64,000 bases of DNA, from NCBI RefSeq assembly GCF_003576595.1, contig NZ_NQOU01000001.1:61722-125721 (forward strand). Direction: 5' to 3'. Origin of the DNA: Neopusillimonas maritima (GTDB lineage: Bacteria; Pseudomonadota; Gammaproteobacteria; Burkholderiales; Burkholderiaceae_B). Position 1 is the first letter of the stretch. Every line of letters starts with the position of its first letter. The notes beneath the pieces are model-generated. The model did no database searches. It was given only the letters and a program-made list of their open reading frames with translations, and was not told the origin of the DNA. Of the stretch, positions 18,637-29,283 are shown piece after piece. Made by a program: the position numbers and the translations under genes.

Positions 18637-19335
18637 TCAGGAGTTTTCCTGAATTATTTCGAATAACTCCGAAAGATTGGCGCACATATAGTGGGGTTGC
18701 CGGCCGATAGTTTCGAAAGGCAACCCTTGTCGATTGACCCAACACGTTGTAAACCCATACCAATTAGCGCCCAGAATATCCCAGGCGTTAGACGACACGA
18801 AAAGAATTTCCTGTGGTTTAAGTTTCAAAGCAGACGGAGCTAGGTCATAGCAGGCAGGATGCGTTTTGAACTGCTTTACCTCATCAACCGAGATCACATG
18901 ATCGAACAAAGACTCCAACCTGGAGTTGTTTACGGCCCCCTTCAACATCTCGGGTGAACCATTGGATAAAATGGCGGTGGGCAGCCCCAGCAACTTAGTG
19001 TATTCAAGAACACGATGACAATCCGGATAAGCTTCCAATTGGTCATAGCTATCCATCAACAATTGCAGGTGCCCATCGGTAAATGGCAAATTAAGGCGTT
19101 TCAGACTATAACGCAGTGCCGCTTCGGTTAGCTCGCGAAACGGAAGGTAATGAAGGCTGCCGCCCGGCGACGGATCAGACAAAGAGCTCAGTTGCGAATA
19201 CTCAATCTGCTTTTGGCGCCACAATATTGATATCTGCGAGCCAGAGTCGGGAAACAACTGTTCAGCCAACCGAACGATGGAATGTACATCAAACAACGTC
19301 CCGTAGGCATCGAAAGTCAATCCACGTATCGCCAT
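18637..19335 (-). CDS. Haloacid dehalogenase, type II (HAD superfamily)
   Basis: 232-residue HAD hydrolase. Motif I FDAYGTLFD places the nucleophilic Asp at residue 9; motif II is LSNGS; the lysine lies in FKTHPACY; and FVSSNAWDILGA matches the L-2-haloacid dehalogenase motif for the last acidic residue. The family hydrolyses 2-haloalkanoic acids to hydroxy acids, though many members act on other substrates. A longer open frame extends upstream through the tRNA, but the ATG at 19333-19335 has AGGAG 6 nt before it. It lies 30 bp downstream of a tRNA-Leu gene on the same strand. Confidence 0.88.
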   Translation of the reverse strand: MAIRGLTFDAYGTLFDVHSIVRLAEQLFPDSGSQISILWRQKQIEYSQLSSLSDPSPGGSLHYLPFRELTEAALRYSLKRLNLPFTDGHLQLLMDSYDQLEAYPDCHRVLEYTKLLGLPTAILSNGSPEMLKGAVNNSRLESLFDHVISVDEVKQFKTHPACYDLAPSALKLKPQEILFVSSNAWDILGANWYGFTTCWVNRQGLPFETIGRQPHYMCANLSELFEIIQENS

Positions 19336-19365
19336 GATGTCTCCTAGGAGATGCCCGCCAATACA

Positions 19366-19450
19366 TGGTGCGAACGGAGAGACTCGAACTCTCACACCTC
19401 TCGGCGCCAGAACCTAAATCTGGTGCGTCTACCAATTCCGCCACGTTCGC
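19366..19450 (-). tRNA. tRNA-Leu (anticodon UAG)
   Basis: 85-nt tRNA. On the minus strand the acceptor arm starts GCGAACG and closes with CGTTCGC followed by encoded ACCA. The D-arm contains GGTAGACGC, the anticodon stem CCAGA/TCTGG encloses loop TTTAGGT with anticodon TAG, a long variable arm typical of class II tRNAs follows, and the T-arm is GAGAGTTCGAGTCTCTC. The long variable arm and anticodon identify leucine (CUA codons). Confidence 0.97.
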
Positions 19451-19573
19451 ATGTATGGGAAGCCAGATAGTATAACAGTAGAAACCAGCCCCAGTAAAAC
19501 CAGAACGCAATATAAACAAGTTTTTGGGGCTTGTTAAAATGGCCGGCTACACGCAACCAGCGCATACAACATA

Positions 19574-20767
19574 ATGAACCCGCTTCTTGGCAACCTGCAT
19601 CCTTATCCTTTCGAAAAACTTCGACAACTATTAGCGCAAAATACCGCCGCGCCTCATTCCGACCCTATCAGCCTATCAATTGGTGAACCCAAGCACGATA
19701 CGCCGCCTTTCATCAAGGAAGTGCTTAGTGCATCGTTGGATGGGCTTGCCGCGTATCCGCCCACCAAGGGCGACGCAGCGCTGCGGGAAACGATTGCACA
19801 ATGGATTGCACGGCGATACGACATTCCGGCGCCGAACCCCGATACGCAAATCCTGCCGGCACTGGGGTCGCGCGAGGCGCTGTTTTCGTTTACCCAGGCC
19901 GTCATCGACCCAACGGCCAACGCTTATGTTGTTTGCCCAAACCCCTTCTACCAAATCTATGAAGGTGCCGCCATTCTGGCCGGTGCGCAGCCTTACTACA
20001 TTAATGCCGAGGCTGAACGTCAATTTGGGTATAACTGGCAAGCCGTCCCGCGCGATGTATGGCAGCGCACGCGGTTGGTGTTTGTATGTTCGCCCGGCAA
20101 CCCGGCCGGCAATGTGATGACACTGGACGAATGGCGCACCTTGTTCGCGCTCAGTGAGGAATTCAACTTTGTCATTGCAGCCGACGAGTGCTATTCCGAA
20201 ATCTACTTCAATGATACTGAAAAGCCGCTGGGCGGCCTGCAAGCCGCACAAAAACTGGGGCGTGACACATACAAGAACCTGGTCTGCTTTTCCAGCCTGT
20301 CGAAGCGGTCTAATGTGCCAGGGTTACGCTCAGGCTTTGTGGCAGGCGATGCCGACATCATGAAAGCCTTTCTTTTGTATCGAACTTACCATGGCAGCGC
20401 CATGAGCGCGGTGGTGTCGCAAGCCAGCATTGCCGCCTGGAATGACGAGCAGCATGTTGTCGAGAACCGGCGCCTTTACCGTGAAAAATTTGATGCTGTG
20501 CTACCCATTTTGCAACCCGTGCTAAATGTTGAAAAGCCGCAAGCCGGTTTCTACCTATGGGCCGCCACACCCTACTCTGACACTGAATTTGCGCTAGACC
20601 TGCATACCCACACAGGCGTAACCGTTTTGCCAGGCAGTTTTTTGGCCCGCGAGGCACACGGCGTGAATCCAGGCCATAACCGCGTGCGAATGGCACTGGT
20701 GGCGGGTAAGGAACAATGCATAGAAGCCGCCCATCGCATCGCCGCCTTTTTAAAGCAACGGGCGTAG
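19574..20767 (+). CDS. dapC: Succinyldiaminopimelate transaminase
   Basis: PLP-dependent class I/II aminotransferase of 397 residues. The PLP lysine lies in FSSLSKRSNVPGLRSG, the Asn of CSPGNPAGNVM and the Asp of ADECYSEIYF line the cofactor site, and the C-terminal Arg occurs in NRVRMAL. In lysine and diaminopimelate synthesis it converts N-succinyl-2-amino-6-ketopimelate with glutamate to N-succinyl-LL-diaminopimelate. The assignment is supported by dapD and dapE directly downstream. Confidence 0.93.
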   Translation: MNPLLGNLHPYPFEKLRQLLAQNTAAPHSDPISLSIGEPKHDTPPFIKEVLSASLDGLAAYPPTKGDAALRETIAQWIARRYDIPAPNPDTQILPALGSREALFSFTQAVIDPTANAYVVCPNPFYQIYEGAAILAGAQPYYINAEAERQFGYNWQAVPRDVWQRTRLVFVCSPGNPAGNVMTLDEWRTLFALSEEFNFVIAADECYSEIYFNDTEKPLGGLQAAQKLGRDTYKNLVCFSSLSKRSNVPGLRSGFVAGDADIMKAFLLYRTYHGSAMSAVVSQASIAAWNDEQHVVENRRLYREKFDAVLPILQPVLNVEKPQAGFYLWAATPYSDTEFALDLHTHTGVTVLPGSFLAREAHGVNPGHNRVRMALVAGKEQCIEAAHRIAAFLKQRA

Positions 20768-20865
20768 CAATAACAAAGAGACTCACCAGACCCAACAGGC
20801 CAGGCAGAGTCAACTACAATCAAGTCATCGTTTTCAACTTCCAACCTTTAAGCTAAAAAACCATT

Positions 20866-22817
<1,952 letters not shown>

Positions 22818-22830
22818 CCAGGAGTCGGTT

Positions 22831-23727
22831 ATGCACCCCTCTGCCCATTCCGAACTTTTCACTGTCCGCGATTTATTACGTTACACCGTTACCCAGTTCA
22901 ACGCGGCTCAGCTGAGTTTTGGGCACGGCTCCGACAACGCTTGGGATGAAGCAGTTTATCTGTTGCTGCACACCTTGCATTTACCGCTCGACACGCTGGA
23001 TCCGTTCCTCGACGCCAAGGTGTTGCCCGAGGAACGCGAGCGCTATCTAAAACTGGTAGCGCGTCGGTTGGACGAACGTGTACCTGCTGCTTACCTAACC
23101 GGTGAAGCCTGGTTGCAAGGGCACCGCTTTTTTGTCGATCCTCGGGTCATTGTGCCGCGCTCTCCCATTTCCGAGCTACTGGCCGACAACCTTGAGCCGT
23201 GGGTGGTCGACCCCGACGACATAGACTTTGTACTCGACTTGTGCACGGGCTCGGGGTGCCTGGCGATTCTGGCTGCGTTGGCTTTCCCCAATGCGCAGGT
23301 CGACGCCGTCGATGTGTCGGAACACGCACTGGAAGTGGCCGACCAAAATATTGAATACTTTGGGCTGGACGGCCGGGTAACCGTGCACCAAAGCGACCTG
23401 TTCAACAATCTGCCCGATTGCCAATACAACCTGATTATCTGCAACCCACCTTACGTGAACAGCCACTCAATGGAATCGCTTCCCGCCGAATACCGCCATG
23501 AGCCCACCAATGCACTGGCAGGGGGGGATGACGGCATGGATCTGGTGCGGCGTATTCTGAACGATGCACCACAATTTCTGGCGGCCAACGGGCTACTGGT
23601 GCTTGAAATCGGCAATGAGTTCGAAAATTTCATGACGGCATTCCCCGAGCTTGAGCCCGTTTGGCTCAGCACCGCCAATGCCGACAATCAGATTCTGCTG
23701 CTGACGCGGGAGCAATTGGCGTCGTGA
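22831..23727 (+). CDS. prmB: 50S ribosomal protein L3 N5-glutamine methyltransferase
   Basis: 298-residue SAM-dependent methyltransferase of the HemK/PrmB family. The SAM-binding motif is VLDLCTGSGCLAI and the glutamine-binding NPPY occurs in IICNPPYVNS. PrmB methylates a glutamine of ribosomal protein L3 during 50S assembly; PrmC and HemK relatives act on release factors, but length and context fit PrmB. The start at 22831 is supported by AGGAG with 6-nt spacing; an upstream in-frame start would fall inside dapE. Its stop overlaps the next start as GTGA. Confidence 0.92.
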   Translation: MHPSAHSELFTVRDLLRYTVTQFNAAQLSFGHGSDNAWDEAVYLLLHTLHLPLDTLDPFLDAKVLPEERERYLKLVARRLDERVPAAYLTGEAWLQGHRFFVDPRVIVPRSPISELLADNLEPWVVDPDDIDFVLDLCTGSGCLAILAALAFPNAQVDAVDVSEHALEVADQNIEYFGLDGRVTVHQSDLFNNLPDCQYNLIICNPPYVNSHSMESLPAEYRHEPTNALAGGDDGMDLVRRILNDAPQFLAANGLLVLEIGNEFENFMTAFPELEPVWLSTANADNQILLLTREQLAS

Positions 23728-25697
23728 TTCGTGCAAGTGGCATTACTCTGCGTCGAGGAACCAAAGTTTTACTGGACGACACCAGTTTTGTTGTAAACTC
23801 AAGCGAGCGGTTGGGCATTGTGGGCAAGAACGGCGCCGGCAAATCCACCCTTTTCTCCTTGTTGAAAGGCGAACTGGATCTGGATGCCGGCAACCTGGAA
23901 ATGCCGGCCTCCTGGCGCATTGCCAGCGTAGAGCAAGACATTCGTCACCCCAGCCGACCCGCCCGCGAGTTCGTCATTGACGGCGACCAGGGGTTGCGGC
24001 AACTGCAAGCCAAACGCGAACAAACGCCCGACTCAGAAGGCCACCGCATAGCCGAGCTGGAAACCGCCCTGGTGGAGGCTGACGCCTGGACGGCGCCTTC
24101 GCGCGCGGAACAGCTTTTGGCAGGGCTGGGTTTCGCACCCGACACTTGGATGAAACCGGTAAACGAATTTTCCGGCGGCTGGCAAATGCGGTTGGCACTG
24201 GCCCGTGCCCTCATGGCACCGTCAGAACTATTGCTGCTGGACGAACCCACCAACCACCTGGACCTTGACGCCATGCTATGGCTGGAAAAGTGGCTGGCAG
24301 CCTATTCAGGCACGGTCATTGTCATTTCCCACGATACCGAGTTCCTCGATGCCGTTGCCCGCAGCATTCTGCATTTCGACCAGGCCAAACTGGTTCGCTA
24401 TAAAGGTGGTTATGAAGATTTCCTGACCCAACGCGCAGAACGGATGCGCCAAACCCGTTTGGCGTGGGAGCGGCAAACCAGAGAAACCGCCCGTTTGAAA
24501 CAGTTTATTGACCGCTTCAAGGCCAAAGCCACCAAAGCCAAGCAAGCCCAAAGCCGGGTTAAAGCGCTGGCACGAATGGAAACGCTGGCGCCCCTGCACG
24601 CCGAAGCGGGGATTGATCTGTACCTGCCCTCGCCTGACTCAATGCCGGATCCGCTTTTGATTCTGGATGACATCACAACGGGATACCGGTCGGAGCAAGG
24701 TGACACGCCGATTTTAAAAAACGTCAAGCTGATGCTGCGTGGCGGTGCACGAATTGGCGTTCTGGGCGTGAATGGTGCAGGCAAAAGCACCCTGATCAAA
24801 ACGCTGGCGCAAGAGCTGCCTGCGTTGGCCGGACATTACCGCCCTTCCAAAGGCTTAAATATCGGCTACTTCGCGCAACATCAACTTGAAATGCTGGATG
24901 CCGGCAGCACGCCGCTGCAACATCTTGCCCGTATCGCCCCTGAAGAACGCGAGCAAACCCTGCGTAATTATCTGGGCCGTTTTGGTTTTAGCGGGGATAT
25001 GGTCAACCAGCATATTGCACCTTTATCGGGCGGGGAAAAAGCGCGTTTGGCCCTGGCGCTGATTGTGTGGCAAAAACCTAACCTATTGTTGCTCGACGAG
25101 CCCAGCAACCATCTGGATGTCGACACCCGAGAAGCGCTGGCCACCGCGTTGGCAGAATATGACGGCAGCATGCTGCTGGTATCACATGATCGCCACCTAT
25201 TGCGCACCACAGTTGACGAGTTCTGGATTGTGGCCGACGGTGGCGTAACCGAATTCGATGGCGATCTGGACGACTACCGCGAGTGGCTTTTGCAACGTAG
25301 CGCCCAGCAACGTGCTGAAGCGCGGGAAGAGGCCCGAGATGCCGGCAATGAAAACTCAAACAGCGGCGCAGGCGAAACGGAAGCCGATCGAAAAGCGCGT
25401 AAGCGGCTAGAAGCTGAAGCACGCCAGCGTTTGTCGGCTCAGCGCAAACCGCTTGAAAAAGAATTGAATACCATTGAAAAAAAGATGGACACCTTGCGTG
25501 TACGCCTGCAAACGCTGGATGCCACAATTGCCGACACCGAGTTGTACACCGACGCCCGACGTGATGAGCGGGTGAAAGTATTGGCGGAGCATGGCGAACT
25601 GAACAAACAGTTAGAGCAGGCAGAAACCCGTTGGCTGACGCTGCAAGAAGAGATAGAAGCGCTGGAACAGCAATTTAATGAAGCAACGCAACAGTAG
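23724..25697 (+). CDS. ABC-F family ATPase, YheS-like
   Basis: Soluble duplicated ATPase of 657 residues, no membrane segments. Both nucleotide domains are intact: Walker A GKNGAGKST and GVNGAGKST, signatures FSGGWQMRLALARAL and LSGGEKARLALAL, and the interdomain linker (about residues 240-300) expected to reach the ribosomal peptidyl-transferase area. A charged coiled-coil C-terminus follows. ABC-F proteins rescue or regulate ribosomes. The GTG at 23724 overlaps the prmB stop (GTGA) and fits the normal N-terminus IRASGITLRRG; upstream codons read through prmB. Distinction from Uup is by recall only. Confidence 0.9.
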   Translation: MIRASGITLRRGTKVLLDDTSFVVNSSERLGIVGKNGAGKSTLFSLLKGELDLDAGNLEMPASWRIASVEQDIRHPSRPAREFVIDGDQGLRQLQAKREQTPDSEGHRIAELETALVEADAWTAPSRAEQLLAGLGFAPDTWMKPVNEFSGGWQMRLALARALMAPSELLLLDEPTNHLDLDAMLWLEKWLAAYSGTVIVISHDTEFLDAVARSILHFDQAKLVRYKGGYEDFLTQRAERMRQTRLAWERQTRETARLKQFIDRFKAKATKAKQAQSRVKALARMETLAPLHAEAGIDLYLPSPDSMPDPLLILDDITTGYRSEQGDTPILKNVKLMLRGGARIGVLGVNGAGKSTLIKTLAQELPALAGHYRPSKGLNIGYFAQHQLEMLDAGSTPLQHLARIAPEEREQTLRNYLGRFGFSGDMVNQHIAPLSGGEKARLALALIVWQKPNLLLLDEPSNHLDVDTREALATALAEYDGSMLLVSHDRHLLRTTVDEFWIVADGGVTEFDGDLDDYREWLLQRSAQQRAEAREEARDAGNENSNSGAGETEADRKARKRLEAEARQRLSAQRKPLEKELNTIEKKMDTLRVRLQTLDATIADTELYTDARRDERVKVLAEHGELNKQLEQAETRWLTLQEEIEALEQQFNEATQQ

Positions 25698-25712
25698 CTG
25701 GGCGCATTAACC

Positions 25713-27998
25713 TTAACTGGAAACAATATCCAATTTCGCCACACCCAGCGCCAGCGTTTTCGTCCCCACGTCGCGAAACTGAATTTGTGCCTGAGCATCG
25801 TTGCCCATGCCGCTTAAGCCAATAATCGTACCGTCACCAAACTTGGCATGATGTACGCCTTGACCAATACGAAATTGCTTCTCACCCACCCTGACACCAC
25901 TAGTCGCGAGGCGCGGTTCGCGCGGCGACATCGCGCCGGTAGACGGGCGATTATAGGCATCGCCACGCCGATACCCGCTGCCCGACCACGACGAGCCCAT
26001 GCCTGAACCCATTGCGGCCCCCATGGTCGACACCTTAGGCGTCAGCCATTTCAAATGGGCATCGGGAATTTCCTCCAGAAAGCGCGAGCGCATGGCATAA
26101 CGGGTTTGCCCATGCAACATTCGGCTTTGCGCCAACGTAAGATATAAACGCTTGCGTGCCCGTGTCATGGCCACGTACATTAAGCGGCGTTCCTCTTCCA
26201 GCCCGCCTTGCTCGGTCAGGCTGTTTTCATGTGGAAACAAGCCCTCTTCCAAACCGGTCATAAACACCGAGTCGAACTCAAGCCCTTTGGCCGCATGCAC
26301 TGTCATGAGTTGAATGGCGTCTTCACCGGCACGCGCCTGATTATCACCGGCTTCCAGCGAAGCATGCGACAAAAACGAATCAAGCGGTGACATGGTAGGA
26401 GGCCCCGCCATATCAAGAGGGTCAACGGTTTCCCGCGCCGCTTGCGACAACGCCGGTTCGCCCACCATACCTTCCTCACCCACAAAAACCGCCGCCGCGT
26501 TCACCAATTCCTGAAGGTTCTCAAGGCGATCCTCACCTTCTTTTTCGCCCATGTAAAAATCACGTAGGCCGCTGTGATGCACCACATGCTCAATTATTTC
26601 AGGAAGCGGCAAGTAATGTGCCTGTTCGGTTAGTTGCGCCAACAGTTCGGCGAAAGCCTGCAACTTGAGACCACTTTTACCGCTTAAGGAATCCACAGCG
26701 CCATACAGGCTGGAACCGGCCGCCCGCGCTGCGTCACCCAACTGCTCCAACGTACGCGCGCCAATGCCGCGCGCGGGGAAATTCACTACCCGAAGCCAGG
26801 ATGTATCGTCGTTCGGGTTGGTAATCAAGCGCAAATAAGCCAGCGCATGCTTGACTTCCTGACGCTCAAAAAAGCGCAGGCCGCCATAAACCTTGTACGG
26901 CAAGCCGCTGGAAAATAAAGCATGTTCAATAACACGCGATTGTGCATTGCTTCGATACAGTACGGCAATGTCGCTACGAGTGTGGCCGTCGTTTACCAAC
27001 GACTTGATTTCATCCACCACCCATTGCGCCTCGAGCAAGTCGGTACCTTGCTCACACACGCGCACCGGCTCACCTTCCCCTTCTTCGGTCCAAAGGTTTT
27101 TCCCCAACCGCGCGGCATTATGCGCAATCAGCGCGTTGGCGGAATCCAGAATATGACCGTGGGAACGATAATTCTGCTCAAGTCGAATGACATTGCCTTT
27201 GGCATAATCGCGTTCGAATGCAGCCATATTGCCCACATTGGCGCCGCGAAACGCATAAATGGATTGATCGTCATCACCTACGGCAAACAACGACGCACCA
27301 CCCCCGGCCAACAACTTCAGCCAACGATACTGTAAATCGTTGGTGTCCTGAAATTCGTCGATAAGAATATGCTGAAAGCGACGCTGATAGTGCTCGCGGA
27401 TAGGCGCGTTGCGCGACAAAAGCTCATAGGCACGTAGCAACAACTCGGCGAAATCCACCACGCCTTCACGCTCACACTGGGCCTGGTATTGCTCGTAGAT
27501 GCTGATCAAACCGCGACGGTGCGCATCCCAGGCGTCAACCTGCTCGGGACGCAAACCCTGCTCTTTGGATCCGTTGATGAAACGCTGAACATCACGCGGC
27601 GGGTATTTGTCGTCATCAATACCGGCCGCCTTGATTAAACGTTTAATAGCCGATAGTTGATCGGCTGAGTCCAGTATTTGAAAGGTTTGCGGCAAGCCCG
27701 CGTCGCGATGATGCGCCCGCAACAAGCGGTTGCACAAACCATGAAACGTACCCACCCACATGCCACGGGTATTAATGGGTAATAAAGACGATAAACGCGT
27801 GAGCATCTCACGCGCTGACTTATTGGTAAAGGTAACCGCCAACAGCCCGAATGGACTGACCTGACTGGTTTGAATAAGCCAGGCCATACGGGTGGTCAGC
27901 ACCCGGGTTTTACCACTGCCCGCACCGGCCAGCACAAGGGCATGGCCTTCAGGCAGGGTAACAGCGGCTTGTTGTTGTTCGTTAAGCGACCCGATCAT
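25713..27998 (-). CDS. uvrD: UvrD-type ATP-dependent DNA helicase
   Basis: SF1A helicase of 761 residues, acting 3'-5' in nucleotide-excision and mismatch repair. Motif I is AGAGSGKT, motif Ia TFTNKSA, motif II LIDEFQDTN, motif III GDDDQSIYAFRGA, and the final motifs include TVHAAKGLEFD and YVAMTRARKRLYL. A glycine/serine-rich linker (about 672-700) precedes a small C-terminal domain with GVHHAKFGDGTI, as in PcrA/UvrD. Its ATG overlaps the desaturase stop as ATGA. Confidence 0.93.
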   Translation of the reverse strand: MIGSLNEQQQAAVTLPEGHALVLAGAGSGKTRVLTTRMAWLIQTSQVSPFGLLAVTFTNKSAREMLTRLSSLLPINTRGMWVGTFHGLCNRLLRAHHRDAGLPQTFQILDSADQLSAIKRLIKAAGIDDDKYPPRDVQRFINGSKEQGLRPEQVDAWDAHRRGLISIYEQYQAQCEREGVVDFAELLLRAYELLSRNAPIREHYQRRFQHILIDEFQDTNDLQYRWLKLLAGGGASLFAVGDDDQSIYAFRGANVGNMAAFERDYAKGNVIRLEQNYRSHGHILDSANALIAHNAARLGKNLWTEEGEGEPVRVCEQGTDLLEAQWVVDEIKSLVNDGHTRSDIAVLYRSNAQSRVIEHALFSSGLPYKVYGGLRFFERQEVKHALAYLRLITNPNDDTSWLRVVNFPARGIGARTLEQLGDAARAAGSSLYGAVDSLSGKSGLKLQAFAELLAQLTEQAHYLPLPEIIEHVVHHSGLRDFYMGEKEGEDRLENLQELVNAAAVFVGEEGMVGEPALSQAARETVDPLDMAGPPTMSPLDSFLSHASLEAGDNQARAGEDAIQLMTVHAAKGLEFDSVFMTGLEEGLFPHENSLTEQGGLEEERRLMYVAMTRARKRLYLTLAQSRMLHGQTRYAMRSRFLEEIPDAHLKWLTPKVSTMGAAMGSGMGSSWSGSGYRRGDAYNRPSTGAMSPREPRLATSGVRVGEKQFRIGQGVHHAKFGDGTIIGLSGMGNDAQAQIQFRDVGTKTLALGVAKLDIVSS

Positions 27999-29206
27999 GC
28001 CGCATAGCGGCGCAGACGCAAGGCGAACTGCTCAAGCCCTTCAATGCCGCTTTGCTGAGCCCGATGGCACCAAGCTTGCAAGTCTTGCAGCAATTGTTCG
28101 CTGCTGGCACTTGAGCTTTCCCATAAGCGGGTGAGCTCTGTGCGCATTTGAACTAATGTGGATAGCGATTGATTCTGCGCCAGAACGATATCGAGGTCGG
28201 CTTTTTGCTCGGGTTCTAATCGGCTTTCATCCGTATGATGCAACCAGTTTTTGGCACGCGCCAGCAACGACCAGTGACAATCGGCGCTGCCGATGCGACG
28301 CTGGGGTTTCAGACGAGTGAGTTCATCGGATGCCGTTTTCTTCAGCATGTCGGTGTAGCGGGCCAGCACTTCATAGCGGTGCAAAATGATGCCTTCCAAT
28401 GTGCTTTCGCTTACCGCCGGCACAACCGGCTTCAGCTTCAGCTTGGGCGCCATACGACGCACTTTGGCCAAGCCTAAAACACGCAGAATTTGAATATAAC
28501 CCCAACCAATGTCGAATTCGTACCACTTGGTGGAAAACTTGGCCGACGTGCCATAGGCGTGGTGGTTATTGTGAAGTTCCTCGCCCCCGATAATTAAACC
28601 GATGGGGAACACATTCGTGCTGGTGTCCGGGCTGGCGTAATTGCGATAGCCCCAGAAATGACCCAGGCCATTAACCACACCGGCAGCCCAGAACGGAATC
28701 CAGGCCATTTGGATAGCCCAAACCGTTAGGCCCAGGAAACCAAACAACGCAACGTCGATAGCCAGCATGATCAGGATACCCATCACACTGTGACGCGAAT
28801 AAATGTTCTTTTCCATCCAGTCATCGGGCGTGCCGTAACCGAAACGCTTGAGCGTTTCTTCATTGTTCGACTCGCGACGGTACAGTTCCGCACCCTGGAA
28901 AAAAACCCGGTTAATACCGAATACCATAGGTGAGTGAGGGTCGCCCTCGCGTTCGCACTTGGCGTGATGCTTACGGTGAATGGCAACCCATTCTTTGGTC
29001 ACCATACCGGTGGTCATCCAAAGCCAGAAGCGGAAAAAGTGCATGACTGCCGGATGCAGATCAATGCCCCGATGCGCTTGGCTACGGTGCAGAAAAAGCG
29101 TAACGGCAACGATGGTAATGTGCGTTAAAACCAGCGCCACCAATGCAACCTGCCACCACGAAAACTGCAGTAAACCACCGGAAAGAAAAGAAAGAATGTA
29201 ATCCAT
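27995..29206 (-). CDS. Membrane fatty acid (acyl-CoA type) desaturase
   Basis: 403-residue integral membrane enzyme of the fatty acid desaturase family. The three histidine clusters that bind the di-iron centre are HRSQAH, HRKHH and HNNHH, with hydrophobic segments between. It would insert a cis double bond, probably delta-9, into acyl chains for membrane fluidity. About 130 residues after the last box form a helical, charged tail longer than minimal family members. It is translationally coupled to uvrD downstream by ATGA; I know of no functional link between them. Confidence 0.88.
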   Translation of the reverse strand: MDYILSFLSGGLLQFSWWQVALVALVLTHITIVAVTLFLHRSQAHRGIDLHPAVMHFFRFWLWMTTGMVTKEWVAIHRKHHAKCEREGDPHSPMVFGINRVFFQGAELYRRESNNEETLKRFGYGTPDDWMEKNIYSRHSVMGILIMLAIDVALFGFLGLTVWAIQMAWIPFWAAGVVNGLGHFWGYRNYASPDTSTNVFPIGLIIGGEELHNNHHAYGTSAKFSTKWYEFDIGWGYIQILRVLGLAKVRRMAPKLKLKPVVPAVSESTLEGIILHRYEVLARYTDMLKKTASDELTRLKPQRRIGSADCHWSLLARAKNWLHHTDESRLEPEQKADLDIVLAQNQSLSTLVQMRTELTRLWESSSASSEQLLQDLQAWCHRAQQSGIEGLEQFALRLRRYAA

Positions 29207-29283
29207 AAACCTGTTCAGGCCTTTAAAAGTAAAACCAATTAAGTGTAGCGTAGATGAATGCTATATGACAGGGGTTGTTGCAA

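Noticed and set aside
19366..19450. tRNA-Leu as a phage or island attachment site
   Set aside because: No integrase gene and no repeated tRNA 3' end found nearby; flanking genes are ordinary.
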